Below the pieces are notes generated by a model, which saw nothing but the letters and a program-made list of their open reading frames with translations, made no database searches and was not told where the DNA came from. Of a stretch of 64,000 nt of DNA, positions 35,388-44,633 are shown piece after piece; the stretch's first letter is position 1, and each line of letters begins with the position of its first letter. Source of the stretch: Bacillus infantis (GTDB lineage: Bacteria; Bacillota; Bacilli; Bacillales; Cytobacillaceae); NCBI RefSeq assembly GCF_020171945.1, contig NZ_JAIVAP010000002.1, forward strand, positions 479,206 to 543,205. Direction: 5' to 3'. The position numbers were made by a program, and so were the translations under genes.

Positions 35388-36283
35388 TGGTGCCGGATGT
35401 ACAGCTTGATTCTTTTTCAGAGGTCCATATAAAGATGCTAGAGCGCGAGCTTGAGGAAAGTGTCGGCAGGCTGGCCGCCCCGGAGGTGCTGAAGGAGGCA
35501 ATGCATTATTCCCTCCAGGCAGGGGGCAAAAGGATCAGGCCGCTCCTCGTATTCGCTACACTGAAGGCTTTTGGGGAAGATACAAAAAAAGGCCTGCAGG
35601 CTGCCGCTGCTGTGGAGATGATCCATACCTACTCCCTTATCCATGATGACCTTCCAAGCATGGATGATGATGATCTCAGGCGGGGGAAGCCGACCAGCCA
35701 TAAGGTGTTTGGCGAGGCAAATGCCATTCTTGCTGGAGACGCACTGCTGACATACAGCTTCCAGATTCTTGCACAGATAGCTCCTGAGCATGCTGATGCG
35801 GAAGTGAAACTGGCTTTGATCAATGAGCTTGCCAGGGCTTCGGGTGCTGAAGGAATGGTCGGCGGCCAGACGGCAGATATTGAAGGAGAGGACAAAGACC
35901 TTAACCTTGAAGAGCTTGAATACATACATGTGCACAAAACCGGCAAGCTCCTTGCATTCAGTGTTGCAGCAGGGGCGCTCCTCTCGCGTGCAGGGGAAAG
36001 CCAGCTGAAAAGCCTGAATGAATTTGCCCACCATCTTGGCCTTGCTTTCCAAATCAGGGATGACATCCTTGACCTGGAAGGAAATGAAGAGGTCCTTGGA
36101 AAACCGGTTGGCAGCGATGAGACCAATAATAAAAGCACCTACCCATCCATCCTCACTATGGAAGGGGCAAACCAGGCGCTTGAACATCATATAGGGATGG
36201 CTAAGGCCCGGCTGCAGGAAACAGGCCTTGAAATCCAGCTGCTGGAGGAGATAACCAATCTGGTGGCGAACAGAGATCACTGA
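35387..36283 (+). CDS. ispA: Farnesyl diphosphate synthase / short-chain polyprenyl synthase
   Basis: 298 residues. It condenses IPP with DMAPP/GPP to FPP. Motifs: LQAGGKRIRP (about 44-53); the first aspartate-rich DDLPSMDDDDLRRGKPT (about 85-101); GGQTADIEGE; and the second DDILD (about 226-230). Class II (bacterial) FARM with two residues between aspartates. Translationally coupled to xseB; terminator follows at 36331. Confidence 0.97.
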   Translation: MVPDVQLDSFSEVHIKMLERELEESVGRLAAPEVLKEAMHYSLQAGGKRIRPLLVFATLKAFGEDTKKGLQAAAAVEMIHTYSLIHDDLPSMDDDDLRRGKPTSHKVFGEANAILAGDALLTYSFQILAQIAPEHADAEVKLALINELARASGAEGMVGGQTADIEGEDKDLNLEELEYIHVHKTGKLLAFSVAAGALLSRAGESQLKSLNEFAHHLGLAFQIRDDILDLEGNEEVLGKPVGSDETNNKSTYPSILTMEGANQALEHHIGMAKARLQETGLEIQLLEEITNLVANRDH

Positions 36284-36330
36284 CTAATTGGCATTTCCTG
36301 TTGATCCTGCAAATGCCGGATATGAGATGG

Positions 36331-36364
36331 AAGCCGTTTGCCGCATCGGGCCAACGGCTTTTTC
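36331..36364 (+). terminator. Terminator of xseA-xseB-ispA
   Basis: AAGCCGTT (36331-36338) and AACGGCTT (36353-36360) with inner G/C pairing, followed by TTTTTCTTTG. Separates ispA from the structured RNA and dxs. Confidence 0.85.
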
Positions 36365-36410
36365 TTTGTTAAGGAAATTATAAATTGTATGTCTTGTGGA
36401 TTATTATCAA

Positions 36411-36597
36411 TTCTTGATCAGCGTCCAGCAGCTGCGCCGGGGCAACAAGCCAAACCTCCCGAAAAGGCAAAGAACGCCTTTTCGGGAGGTTCGTCATAAG
36501 GCCCCCAGGTTGGGGGTCATGCAGACGTTGCCACAGGACGTGGCGTTCATAGTCTGTGATCCTTATGGGTGATCAAGGCGCTTGCGCTTTTGTTCTT
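36411..36597 (+). ncRNA. Unassigned structured RNA in the ispA-dxs gap
   Basis: About 185 nt with nested perfect helices. P1 is CTTGATCA (36413-36420) with TGATCAAG (36570-36577). P2 is a 16-bp hairpin (36453-36468 with 36476-36491, loop AAAGAAC). P3 is CATAAGG (36495-36501) with CCTTATG (36561-36567). P3 encloses P4 (CCCCCA/TGGGGG, 36502-36516) and P5 (CAGAC/GTCTG with inner GCCAC/GTGGC, 36522-36556). GCGCC (36434-36438) could pair with GGCGC (36577-36581) as a pseudoknot. It ends in a terminator-like AAGGCGC/GCGCTTT plus TGTTCTT. No credible ORF. I do not recognise the family. OLE RNA occupies a similar place in some extremophilic bacilli, but is much longer and accompanied by oapA, absent here. 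Confidence 0.7.
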
Positions 36598-36680
36598 GGT
36601 TAGGAATGTATTGATTTTGCAGCTTTTGATAGTACTGAATTCCCTGTTTGCATGCAGCAGCTTTAAGCTTTTGTGATTTA

Positions 36681-36731
36681 AACTGACCCTGCCCTTCAGC
36701 AGGGAGGGATGCCCCAAAAGGGAAATCAGTT
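36681..36731 (+). ncRNA. Small three-way-junction-like element upstream of dxs
   Basis: AACTGA (36681-36686) with TCAGTT (36726-36731) encloses two hairpins: CCCTGC/GCAGGG (36687-36704) and CCCC-AAAA-GGG (36712-36722). It lies between the structured RNA and the dxs promoter, so it is not part of the dxs leader from that promoter. Could be an extension of the preceding RNA, or chance. Confidence 0.4.
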
Positions 36732-36791
36732 GGAAAATCGGGTGCAATGCGTTACTCTTATGGTACAATGCAGGGAATATGCTATATTTTG

Positions 36792-36819
36792 TTGTGGAAA
36801 ATTGTCATATCGTTATAAT
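36792..36819 (+). promoter_or_regulatory. Sigma-A promoter of dxs
   Basis: TTGTGG (36792-36797), 16 bases, TATAAT (36814-36819). Start expected near 36826, giving a leader of about 50 nt. Confidence 0.65.
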
Positions 36820-36877
36820 AAAAGAGAATTAATAATAACAGAGTTTTAAATAGAAATGAAAGTGAGTGATCCAAGAC

Positions 36878-38770
36878 ATGGATCTATTATCAATTAAGGA
36901 CCCTTCATTTTTAAAAGGGCTCTCAAATAAAGAACTTGAAGATCTCAGCCAGGATATCAGGAATTTTCTTATAGAAAAACTTTCAGTGACAGGCGGCCAT
37001 ATCGGACCCAACCTTGGTGTCGTTGAACTGACGATTGCCCTCCATAAATGCTTTGAAAGCCCGAAGGACAAGTTTCTTTGGGATGTGGGCCACCAGTCTT
37101 ATGTCCATAAGATCCTTACAGGCAGAGCCTGCGAATTTGATACGCTCAGGCAATATAAAGGCCTTTGCGGCTTTCCGAAGCGGATTGAAAGCGAGCATGA
37201 TGTGTGGGAGACCGGACACAGCTCGACTTCTTTATCAGCAGCCATGGGCATGGTTATTGCGAGGGATTTGAAAAAAGAGGACTCCCATATCGTCCCGATC
37301 ATCGGGGATGGCGCACTGACAGGCGGGATGGCTCTTGAAGCGCTCAATCATATCGGACACGAGCAAAAAAATATGATTGTCATCCTCAATGACAATGAAA
37401 TGTCGATCGCACCAAATGTCGGGGCCCTGCACAATGTTCTCGGAAAACTCCGGACAGCCGGCAAGTACCAGTGGGTGAAGGATGAGCTCGAGCTTCTGCT
37501 CAAAAAAGTTCCTGCAGTCGGCGGAAAGCTTGCTTCAACTGCTGAAAGAGTAAAAGACAGCTTGAAATATCTACTGGTTTCCGGCATGTTTTTTGAGGAA
37601 ATGGGTTTTACGTACCTTGGTCCGATCGATGGCCACAATTTCGAAGAGCTGTTCGAAACACTGAGCTATGCTAAGAAAACAGAAGGGCCGGTCCTTCTTC
37701 ATGTGGTTACAAAGAAGGGGAAAGGCTATTCCCCGGCTGAAAAAGATACAGTTGGGACTTGGCATGGGACAGGCCCATACAAAATTGACACAGGTGACTT
37801 TGTCAAACCGATCAACCCGCCGCCGGCCTGGAGCAAGCTTGTCAGTGAAACCGTAAGGAAGCTGGCGAGAAAGGACAGCAGGATTGTTGCGATCACTCCT
37901 GCCATGCCTGTCGGATCAAAGCTCGAGGGCTTTGCGAGCGAGTTCCCGGACCGCATGTTTGATGTGGGGATAGCCGAGCAGCATGCAGCAACTGTCGCAG
38001 CAGGGCTTGCCACACAAAATATGAAGCCGTTCCTGGCTATCTATTCGACCTTCCTGCAGCGCGCCTATGACCAGGTTGTGCATGACATCTGCCGCCAGAA
38101 CCTGAATGTCTTCATCGGTATCGACCGTGCAGGCCTTGTGGGCGCTGACGGTGAAACCCATCAGGGTGTCTTTGACATTGCCTTCATGAGGCATGTGCCG
38201 AATCTGGTCATGATGATGCCGAAAGATGAAAATGAAGGCCAGCATATGGTCAACACAGCTCTTGCGTATGATGACGGCCCGATTGCGATGCGCTTCCCAA
38301 GAGGCAATGGGATCGGTGTGCCGATGGATGAGACACTGATCAAGATTCCTATCGGCACTTGGGAAGTGCTGAAGGAAGGGGACGATGCTGCAATCCTTAC
38401 CTTTGGTACAACCATCCCGATGGCAATGGAAGCAGTAGACCAGCTGGAAAGGCAGGGCTATTCTATAAAAGTCGTCAATGCCAGGTTCATCAAGCCGCTT
38501 GACAAGAAGATGCTGTCAGAAATATTAAGTTTAAATATGCCGATACTAACAATAGAAGAAGCTATCCTGCAGGGCGGATTCGGAAGCGCCGTCCTTGAGT
38601 TTGCCCATGAAAACGGGTTCCATCAGGCAGCTATCGAACGCATGGGAATCCCAGATGAGTATATTGAACATGGAAGCGTAAAGGAACTGCTCGAAGAAAT
38701 CGGCCTGACCTCTGAGATGGCTGTACAAAAGCTCGCAAAGCTGGCGAGAAAAAAACAAAAAAGGGCTTAA
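36878..38770 (+). CDS. dxs: 1-deoxy-D-xylulose-5-phosphate synthase
   Basis: 630 residues from ATG 36878 ([15 protein letters not shown] matches family starts); the GTG at 36866 in frame is less likely. First enzyme of the MEP isoprenoid pathway; condenses pyruvate with glyceraldehyde-3-phosphate using ThDP. Motifs: [14 protein letters not shown] (about 45), the ThDP-binding [15 protein letters not shown] ... ILNDNEMSI (about 148-178), [16 protein letters not shown], and [15 protein letters not shown]. Four bases separate it from yqxC. Confidence 0.98.
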   Translation: MDLLSIKDPSFLKGLSNKELEDLSQDIRNFLIEKLSVTGGHIGPNLGVVELTIALHKCFESPKDKFLWDVGHQSYVHKILTGRACEFDTLRQYKGLCGFPKRIESEHDVWETGHSSTSLSAAMGMVIARDLKKEDSHIVPIIGDGALTGGMALEALNHIGHEQKNMIVILNDNEMSIAPNVGALHNVLGKLRTAGKYQWVKDELELLLKKVPAVGGKLASTAERVKDSLKYLLVSGMFFEEMGFTYLGPIDGHNFEELFETLSYAKKTEGPVLLHVVTKKGKGYSPAEKDTVGTWHGTGPYKIDTGDFVKPINPPPAWSKLVSETVRKLARKDSRIVAITPAMPVGSKLEGFASEFPDRMFDVGIAEQHAATVAAGLATQNMKPFLAIYSTFLQRAYDQVVHDICRQNLNVFIGIDRAGLVGADGETHQGVFDIAFMRHVPNLVMMMPKDENEGQHMVNTALAYDDGPIAMRFPRGNGIGVPMDETLIKIPIGTWEVLKEGDDAAILTFGTTIPMAMEAVDQLERQGYSIKVVNARFIKPLDKKMLSEILSLNMPILTIEEAILQGGFGSAVLEFAHENGFHQAAIERMGIPDEYIEHGSVKELLEEIGLTSEMAVQKLAKLARKKQKRA

Positions 38771-38773
38771 CAG

Positions 38774-39619
38774 ATGAAAAGTAAGAAAGAACGTTTAGAC
38801 GTATTGCTTGTAGAAAGAGGGCTTATCGAGACAAGGGAAAAGGCAAAGCGCGCCATCATGGCCGGGCTTGTGTATACGAATGAAAGCCGCCTCGATAAGC
38901 CTGGTGAAAAGGTCGGCGCTGATATTCCGCTGACAGTTAAAGGCAAGCTGATCCCTTATGTGAGCCGCGGCGGACTGAAGCTGGAAAAGGCAATCAAAGA
39001 GTTTGATGTGGACATCTCAGGCAAGGTGCTTCTTGATATTGGGGCATCAACCGGCGGCTTCACTGACTGTGCGCTTCAGAATGGGGCGAAAATGTCATAT
39101 GCATTGGATGTGGGCTATAATCAGCTTGCCTGGAAGCTCAGGCAGGACGAGCGGGTGGAGGTAATGGAAAGGACCAACTTCCGCTATGTGACACCTGCCG
39201 ATCTGGCAGGGGAGATGCCTGACTTTGCGTCGATTGATGTATCGTTTATTAGCTTGAAGCTTATTTTGCCTGTTCTGAAAACTCTGCTGGTTTCCGGGAG
39301 TGATATTATCGCGCTTGTAAAGCCGCAGTTTGAAGCAGGCCGTGAGCAGGTCGGAAAAAAAGGGATTGTCCGCGATCCCAAGGTCCATGCAGACGTCATT
39401 GAGCGAATGATCCGCTTTTCGCTGGAACAGGGCTATGATGTCAGAAACCTTTCCTATTCCCCCATAACAGGAGGGGACGGAAATATTGAGTTTCTTCTTC
39501 ACCTGAGGTGGGAAGGGGAAAAGGAAAAAGGCGAAAATGGACTTTCTGCTTCTGTGGATGAAGTAGTCAAGGAAGCTCATACTGAGCTGAAATCAAAGCA
39601 GCAGAAAGAAGAGGAATAA
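38774..39619 (+). CDS. yqxC: TlyA-family rRNA methyltransferase / S4-domain protein (YqxC)
   Basis: 281 residues. N-terminal S4 RNA-binding domain (about 5-65: RLDVLLVERGLIETREKAKRAIMAGLVY), then an FtsJ-like SAM methyltransferase with LLDIGASTGGFTDCALQNGA (about 85-104) and the catalytic-region KPQFEAGREQVGKKGIVRD. Related to TlyA, a 2'-O-methyltransferase of 16S/23S rRNA in mycobacteria; activity in bacilli is inferred. Between dxs and argR as in B. subtilis. Confidence 0.93.
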   Translation: MKSKKERLDVLLVERGLIETREKAKRAIMAGLVYTNESRLDKPGEKVGADIPLTVKGKLIPYVSRGGLKLEKAIKEFDVDISGKVLLDIGASTGGFTDCALQNGAKMSYALDVGYNQLAWKLRQDERVEVMERTNFRYVTPADLAGEMPDFASIDVSFISLKLILPVLKTLLVSGSDIIALVKPQFEAGREQVGKKGIVRDPKVHADVIERMIRFSLEQGYDVRNLSYSPITGGDGNIEFLLHLRWEGEKEKGENGLSASVDEVVKEAHTELKSKQQKEEE

Positions 39620-39641
39620 GCATCAGGCTTATTCCTTTTTT
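39612..39641 (+). terminator. Terminator of dxs-yqxC
   Basis: GGAATAAG (39612-39619, including the yqxC stop) with CTTATTCC (39627-39634), loop CATCAGG, then T7. Confidence 0.85.
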
Positions 39642-39776
39642 TCGGCGCCGGGCCTTCGAATCATGGCGATTCCTGGCTATTCCTGCTGTCTATTGCAGAA
39701 AAAATTGTACATTCAGCAGAAAATCGGCTAACATATGGATAGAAATCAGGTTTCGACTGCCTATAGAGGTGATAAA

Positions 39777-40226
39777 GTGAATAAAGGACAACGCCATATT
39801 AAAATAAGAGACATCATTGCCAATAACGATATTGAAACACAGGATGATCTTGTAGACGAGCTGAAAAATGCCGGTTTTAATGTGACCCAGGCAACTGTGT
39901 CAAGGGATATAAAAGAATTGCATCTTGTAAAAGTTCCTTTAATGGATGGAAGATATAAATACAGCCTGCCGGCGGATCAAAGGTTCAATCCGCTGCAGAA
40001 ACTAAAACGCAATTTAATGGATGCTTTTGTCAGGATTGATACTGCCGGCCATTTGCTGGTTATGAAAACGCTGCCCGGGAATGCGATGGCAATCGGCGCG
40101 CTGATAGATAATCTTGACTGGGAAGAGATTCTCGGTACGATATGCGGCGATGATACTTGCCTGATCATCTGCAAAACACCTGAAGATACTGAAGTGATAT
40201 CCAACCGCTTCATCGATATGCTTTAA
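39777..40226 (+). CDS. ahrC: Arginine repressor/activator AhrC (ArgR family)
   Basis: 149 residues from GTG 39777, with GAGGTG six bases upstream; identical length to B. subtilis AhrC. An N-terminal winged helix ([50 protein letters not shown]) and a C-terminal arginine-binding hexamerisation domain with [35 protein letters not shown]. Represses arginine synthesis and activates catabolism. Confidence 0.97.
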   Translation: MNKGQRHIKIRDIIANNDIETQDDLVDELKNAGFNVTQATVSRDIKELHLVKVPLMDGRYKYSLPADQRFNPLQKLKRNLMDAFVRIDTAGHLLVMKTLPGNAMAIGALIDNLDWEEILGTICGDDTCLIICKTPEDTEVISNRFIDML

Positions 40227-40242
40227 ATTGGGGTGAAAATCT

Positions 40243-41934
40243 TTGCTAAGTGAATTATCCATTAAAAATTTCGCTATTATAGAGGCCCTTTCTGTTTCTT
40301 TTGAAAAGGGCTTAACTGTATTGACGGGGGAAACGGGTGCAGGCAAATCAATCATCATCGATGCCATCCACCTTTTAGTGGGAGGCCGGGGCTCTTCAGA
40401 GTTTGTCCGGCACGGCGAGCAGAAAGCTGAAATCGAAGGGCTTTTTCAAATAGATGGCCCGGATCATCCCTGCTATAGAAAATCAAGGGAGTTCGGCATT
40501 GACATTGAGGAAGGGATGGTCGTTCTTCGCCGTGATATTTCACGTACAGGCAAGAGTGTATGCCGGGTGAACGGGAAGCTGGTGACGATTGCTGCGCTCC
40601 GTGAGATCGGGTCGACCATCATCGATATCCATGGACAGCATGAGCACCAGGAATTGATGGATGAAACCCTGCATTTATCTTTGCTTGATCAGTTCGGCTC
40701 TGAGGAGATCATGCCGGCCCTGCACGAATATCTGGAAGTATTCCAATCGTATGAACAAACAGCCAAAAAGCTCAGGAATTTGAGCGAGAATGAACAGCAG
40801 ATGGCCCACAGGCTTGATCTGATTCAATTTCAGCTGGAGGAAATTGAGACAGCCGGGCTGAAAATCAACGAAGACGAAGAGCTGTATGAAGAAAAAACGA
40901 AGCTCGGAAATTTTGAACGGATATATGACAGCATGCAGGCTGGCTACACAGCACTGCAGGGGGAGCAGAAGGGGCTGGACTGGATCGGCCTTGTCATGGG
41001 GCACCTGCAGGAGGCTGCTGAATTGGATCCTGAGTATAAGGAAATGGCCGATGCCGTATCCAACAGCTTCTATATGCTTGAGGATGTTTCGAGCAGTCTG
41101 AGGAGCAAGCTCGATTTTCTTGAATATGATCCTGCCAGGCTGAATGAAATTGAAGAAAGGCTGACAGAAATCAATCAGCTGAAAAGGAAATACGGCAAGA
41201 CAATCGAGGAAATCCTTGAATATGCTTCAGGGATAGAAGAAGAAATCGAGACACTGCAAAATAAGGAAACGCATATTGACCAGCTTCAAAGGGAGCTTTC
41301 CTCGCTCCAGAAGGACTTGAGCCTTGAAGCCGAGCAACTAAGCAGGCTTCGGAGAAAGAGTGCAAAGAAGCTCACCTCTCTCATTCATAGGGAATTGAAA
41401 GAGCTGTATATGTCGAAGACGGTATTCGAAGTGAATTTCGAGGAATTGTCCAGCCGCGGCTACCACCGCAATGGTGCTGACAAGGTAGAATTTTATATAT
41501 CCACCAATCCTGGCGAGCCGCTCAAGCCTCTTTCAAAGGTTGCCTCAGGCGGTGAGCTGTCCAGAATCATGCTGGCCCTGAAAAGCATCTTCTCAAAGCA
41601 TCAGGGGGTCACATCGATTATCTTCGATGAGGTTGACACAGGAGTCAGCGGACGCGTTGCACAGGCCATTGCGGAGAAAATCCATCATGTTTCCAGGGAT
41701 TCACAGGTTCTGTGCATTTCCCACCTTCCCCAGGTTGCTGCAATGGCAGATACACATCTGTTCATTGCAAAATCTACACGTGACGGCAGGACCAAGACAA
41801 CAGTGAAACCCCTCAATGCAGAGGATAAAATCAAGGAAATCGGACGGATGATATCCGGGGTGGAAATTACTGATTTGACGAAAGAGCATGCGAAAGAATT
41901 GCTCCAGCTTGCCCAGCAAATAAAAATAACTTGA
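40243..41934 (+). CDS. recN: DNA repair protein RecN
   Basis: 563 residues from a TTG start (MLSELSIKNFAIIEALSVSFEKG), GGGGTGA upstream. SMC-like ATPase: Walker A TGETGAGKSIIIDAI (about 28-42); long central coiled coils (about 150-400); ABC signature SGGELSRIMLALKSI (about 440) and Walker B SIIFDEVDTGVSG. Acts early in double-strand break repair. 16 bases after ahrC; ends at the terminator 41934. Confidence 0.97.
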   Translation: MLSELSIKNFAIIEALSVSFEKGLTVLTGETGAGKSIIIDAIHLLVGGRGSSEFVRHGEQKAEIEGLFQIDGPDHPCYRKSREFGIDIEEGMVVLRRDISRTGKSVCRVNGKLVTIAALREIGSTIIDIHGQHEHQELMDETLHLSLLDQFGSEEIMPALHEYLEVFQSYEQTAKKLRNLSENEQQMAHRLDLIQFQLEEIETAGLKINEDEELYEEKTKLGNFERIYDSMQAGYTALQGEQKGLDWIGLVMGHLQEAAELDPEYKEMADAVSNSFYMLEDVSSSLRSKLDFLEYDPARLNEIEERLTEINQLKRKYGKTIEEILEYASGIEEEIETLQNKETHIDQLQRELSSLQKDLSLEAEQLSRLRRKSAKKLTSLIHRELKELYMSKTVFEVNFEELSSRGYHRNGADKVEFYISTNPGEPLKPLSKVASGGELSRIMLALKSIFSKHQGVTSIIFDEVDTGVSGRVAQAIAEKIHHVSRDSQVLCISHLPQVAAMADTHLFIAKSTRDGRTKTTVKPLNAEDKIKEIGRMISGVEITDLTKEHAKELLQLAQQIKIT

Positions 41935-41963
41935 AAAGCTATCCAAAGAGGGTAGCTTTTTTT
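41934..41963 (+). terminator. Terminator of ahrC-recN
   Basis: AAAAGCTATCC (41934-41944) with GGTAGCTTTT (41951-41960), loop AAAGAG, T-rich end. The arm overlaps the recN stop codon. Confidence 0.85.
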
Positions 41964-42055
41964 ATATGGGCAAAGGTTATAAATGCTCACTAAGGAGGCA
42001 AAATTAAAGATGTAGCCATTTGACGAGTGGACTAGAAGCGAGGAGAGTGAAAGTT

Positions 42056-43342
42056 TTGAATTTAGAGCTACTAAGAAAAATAATTGGTGGAATTCTCCTT
42101 GTTTCATTAATTGCAGCAGGGTTTTCCAAACCCTTTCAAGAATATATCAGCATTCCCAAAGAGATTACCCTATTTGAAGGTGAAACATACAATTTCAGCA
42201 AGGCGGCACCTGTGTCAGCATCAATGAAAACAGAAGCGGCAGCAGCTCTTAAGCAGGAGGGAAGCCAGGTTGCTGTACAGGGGAAAAAAATTGGAAAAGA
42301 CGAAATGCTGCTTGAACTGGCAGGATTTCCAGTGAAAAAAGTTGATGTAAATGTATTGAAGGATTTTAAGGTCATTCCCGGAGGCCAGTCAATCGGGGTT
42401 AAACTGAATACGGTCGGGGTGCTGGTTGTCGGCCATCACCTTGTGGATGCAAAAGACGGAAAGGCGTCCCCCGGCGAAACTGCAGGAATCAAAGTAGGAG
42501 ATATCATCACACAGATAAACGGCCAAAATATTGAGAAGATGTCCGATGTGGCGCCTTTTGTCCAGGAAGCCGGCCAGACTGGCAAGGCAATGAAGCTCAC
42601 ACTTACAAGGGAAAACGGAAAAATCAGCACTGAATTGATGCCCCTTAAAGATAAGGCGGAAAATAACTTTAAACTGGGCCTGTATATAAGGGATTCTGCG
42701 GCCGGAATCGGCACCATGACCTTTTATCATCCAGGTTCAATGAAATATGGAGCCCTCGGGCACGTAATCAGTGATATGGATACAAAAAAACCAATCGTGG
42801 TCGATGATGGGCAAATTGTCCGTTCGACTGTTACATCCATTGAAAAAGGCAGCAACGGGAATCCTGGCGAGAAGCTCGCAAGATTTTCTTCAGATAAACA
42901 GGTGATTGGAAATATCAAAAGAAACAGCCCCTTTGGCATTTTTGGCGAACTGAACAGGGGCATGAAGAACGGCATTCTGGATAAGCCGATGCCAATAGCG
43001 CTTTCGCATCAAGTAAAAGAAGGCCCCGCCCAGATCCTTACGGTTGTAGATGATGACGAAGTAGACCTGTTTGATATTGAGATTGTCAGCACTATACCGC
43101 AGAAATTCCCGGCTACAAAAGGGATGGTCATCAAAGTGACAGATCCTGAGCTGCTCGATAAGACCGGCGGAATTGTCCAGGGGATGAGCGGGAGCCCGAT
43201 CATTCAGAACGAAAAGGTTGTCGGGGCAGTCACACACGTGTTCGTAAATGATCCTACCAGCGGGTACGGCGTCCATATAGAGTGGATGCTTAATGAAGCA
43301 GGAATAGACATTTATGAAAAAAGCGAAGAAAAAGCAAGCTGA
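42056..43342 (+). CDS. spoIVB: SpoIVB, sporulation signalling serine peptidase
   Basis: 428 residues from TTG 42056, which has AGGAG (42041-42045) upstream; a GTG at 42047 abuts the ribosome site. Family length 426. N-terminal membrane anchor ([16 protein letters not shown]), a PDZ domain (about 125-200: [27 protein letters not shown]), then the peptidase domain with His in [19 protein letters not shown], Asp in [10 protein letters not shown] and the nucleophile in [25 protein letters not shown]. Cleaves SpoIVFA to activate sigma-K processing. Confidence 0.97.
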   Translation: MNLELLRKIIGGILLVSLIAAGFSKPFQEYISIPKEITLFEGETYNFSKAAPVSASMKTEAAAALKQEGSQVAVQGKKIGKDEMLLELAGFPVKKVDVNVLKDFKVIPGGQSIGVKLNTVGVLVVGHHLVDAKDGKASPGETAGIKVGDIITQINGQNIEKMSDVAPFVQEAGQTGKAMKLTLTRENGKISTELMPLKDKAENNFKLGLYIRDSAAGIGTMTFYHPGSMKYGALGHVISDMDTKKPIVVDDGQIVRSTVTSIEKGSNGNPGEKLARFSSDKQVIGNIKRNSPFGIFGELNRGMKNGILDKPMPIALSHQVKEGPAQILTVVDDDEVDLFDIEIVSTIPQKFPATKGMVIKVTDPELLDKTGGIVQGMSGSPIIQNEKVVGAVTHVFVNDPTSGYGVHIEWMLNEAGIDIYEKSEEKAS

Positions 43343-43356
43343 AATGCATCGATGAA

Positions 43357-43385
43357 GAAGGCATGCACCTGGCCTTCTTTTTTTT
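43357..43385 (+). terminator. Terminator of spoIVB
   Basis: GAAGGC (43357-43362) with GCCTTC (43372-43377), then T8. Confidence 0.85.
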
Positions 43386-43514
43386 GTCCAATTTAAAGAA
43401 TAATCGACAAAATCCATCTGAATCATCACTGTATTTGCGAATTAAGTCGAATGTGGGAGAAAACAGAAGAAAAATAAAGGTTTTATCAGGTTTTTAAGAA
43501 AAGTTCAAAAAACA

Positions 43515-43544
43515 AAAGGAATTTCGGTTGCATTGTCGAATTTG
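43515..43544 (+). promoter_or_regulatory. spo0A sigma-H promoter with overlapping 0A box
   Basis: AGGAATT (43517-43523) and GTCGAATTT (43535-43543) match the sigma-H -35 (RnAGGAwWW) and -10 (RnnGAATww) with canonical spacing (AGGA to GAAT 21 bases). TGTCGAA at 43534-43540 is a perfect 0A box inside the -10. Near matches lie at 43445-43451 (AGTCGAA) and, inverted, about 43404-43410 (TCGACAA). This reproduces the Ps autoregulatory layout known in B. subtilis. Confidence 0.85.
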
Positions 43545-43606
43545 TCATTTAGAATAGAACTAGATAGAAAAAGAGACCACAAATGGATTTGAGGAGGAAA
43601 CAATAC

Positions 43607-44398
43607 GTGAGAAAAATAAAAGTATGTATCGTGGATGACAATCGCGAGCTTGTCGGGCTTCTGGAAGAATATATCGCATCCCAGGAGGATATGGAAGTGA
43701 GCGGGGTGGCCCATAATGGCCAGGAATGCCTGGAGGTGCTCGAAGAAACTGAACCGGACGTTCTTGTCCTTGATATAATCATGCCTCATCTGGATGGGCT
43801 GGGAGTGCTTGAAAAGCTGCGTGAATCGCGGAGATCAACAATGCCGAATGTCATCATGCTTACTGCTTTCGGCCAGGAGGATGTTACGAAAAAAGCAGTG
43901 GACCTTGGGGCTTCTTATTTCATTCTCAAACCATTTGATATGGAGAATCTCGCCGGCCATATCCGCCAGGTGAGCGGCAAATCCAATCAGGTCATCCGCA
44001 AGTCCCAGTCATCCGCCTACAGAAGCCAAACGGAATCCAAGCCTAAAAATCTTGATGCAAGCATCACTAGCATCATTCATGAAATTGGCGTCCCTGCCCA
44101 CATTAAAGGCTATTTATATTTGCGCGAAGCAATATCCATGGTCTATAACGATATTGAACTGCTCGGATCCATTACAAAGGTCCTTTACCCGGATATCGCC
44201 AAAAAGTATAATACAACTGCCAGCAGGGTGGAAAGGGCGATCCGCCATGCAATCGAGGTGGCATGGAGCAGGGGGAATATCGATAGCATCTCTTCTCTTT
44301 TCGGCTACACTGTGAGCATGACAAAAGCAAAGCCCACCAACTCAGAATTCATCGCAATGGTCGCTGATAAACTGCGCCTCGAGCATAAAGCTTCTTGA
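43607..44398 (+). CDS. spo0A: Spo0A, master regulator of sporulation
   Basis: 263 residues from GTG 43607, with GAGGAGG ten bases upstream; GTG is also the B. subtilis start. N-terminal receiver domain: acidic pocket Asp10/Asp11, phospho-acceptor Asp56 in VLDIIMPH, Thr in MLTAFGQ, Lys in LKPFDM. After a variable linker (about 125-148), the effector domain has a recognition helix in [22 protein letters not shown]. Receives phosphate from the phosphorelay and binds 0A boxes (TGTCGAA), including those in its own promoter. Confidence 0.99.
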   Translation: MRKIKVCIVDDNRELVGLLEEYIASQEDMEVSGVAHNGQECLEVLEETEPDVLVLDIIMPHLDGLGVLEKLRESRRSTMPNVIMLTAFGQEDVTKKAVDLGASYFILKPFDMENLAGHIRQVSGKSNQVIRKSQSSAYRSQTESKPKNLDASITSIIHEIGVPAHIKGYLYLREAISMVYNDIELLGSITKVLYPDIAKKYNTTASRVERAIRHAIEVAWSRGNIDSISSLFGYTVSMTKAKPTNSEFIAMVADKLRLEHKAS

Positions 44399-44408
44399 AA
44401 GGGTTAGG

Positions 44409-44480
44409 CATTTTTAAGGTTTTTTAATTTATGCCGCGGCTGCCTGAAAGAAGACCTTAAAAATGAAATCATATTTTTTT
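44409..44480 (+). terminator. Probable terminator region of spo0A
   Basis: CATTTTTAAGGT (44409-44420) and ACCTTAAAAATG (44454-44465) are a perfect 12-bp inverted repeat with a 33-base loop, followed by a T8 run at 44473-44480. The loop is long, so strength is uncertain. Confidence 0.55.
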
Positions 44481-44633
44481 TAAAGCTGAGCATTCCATTC
44501 TGGGGTGCTTTTTATTTTGTATAAAAAAGGCGGGATAATGGCAAAAATTCTGTTAATTTATGCAGGAACCTGCCAAAATGCCTATTTTTCCGCTATACTT
44601 AATACAAATGCCTATTGGGAAGGGAATAGTCCT

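Noticed and set aside
36284..36877. OLE RNA
   Set aside because: Location fits, but the helical part is about 185 nt, a terminator splits it from dxs, and oapA is missing; not enough to name it.
41964..42055. Sigma-G/F promoter for spoIVB
   Set aside because: Expected from B. subtilis, but no CATnnTA with a suitable -35 could be found in the gap.
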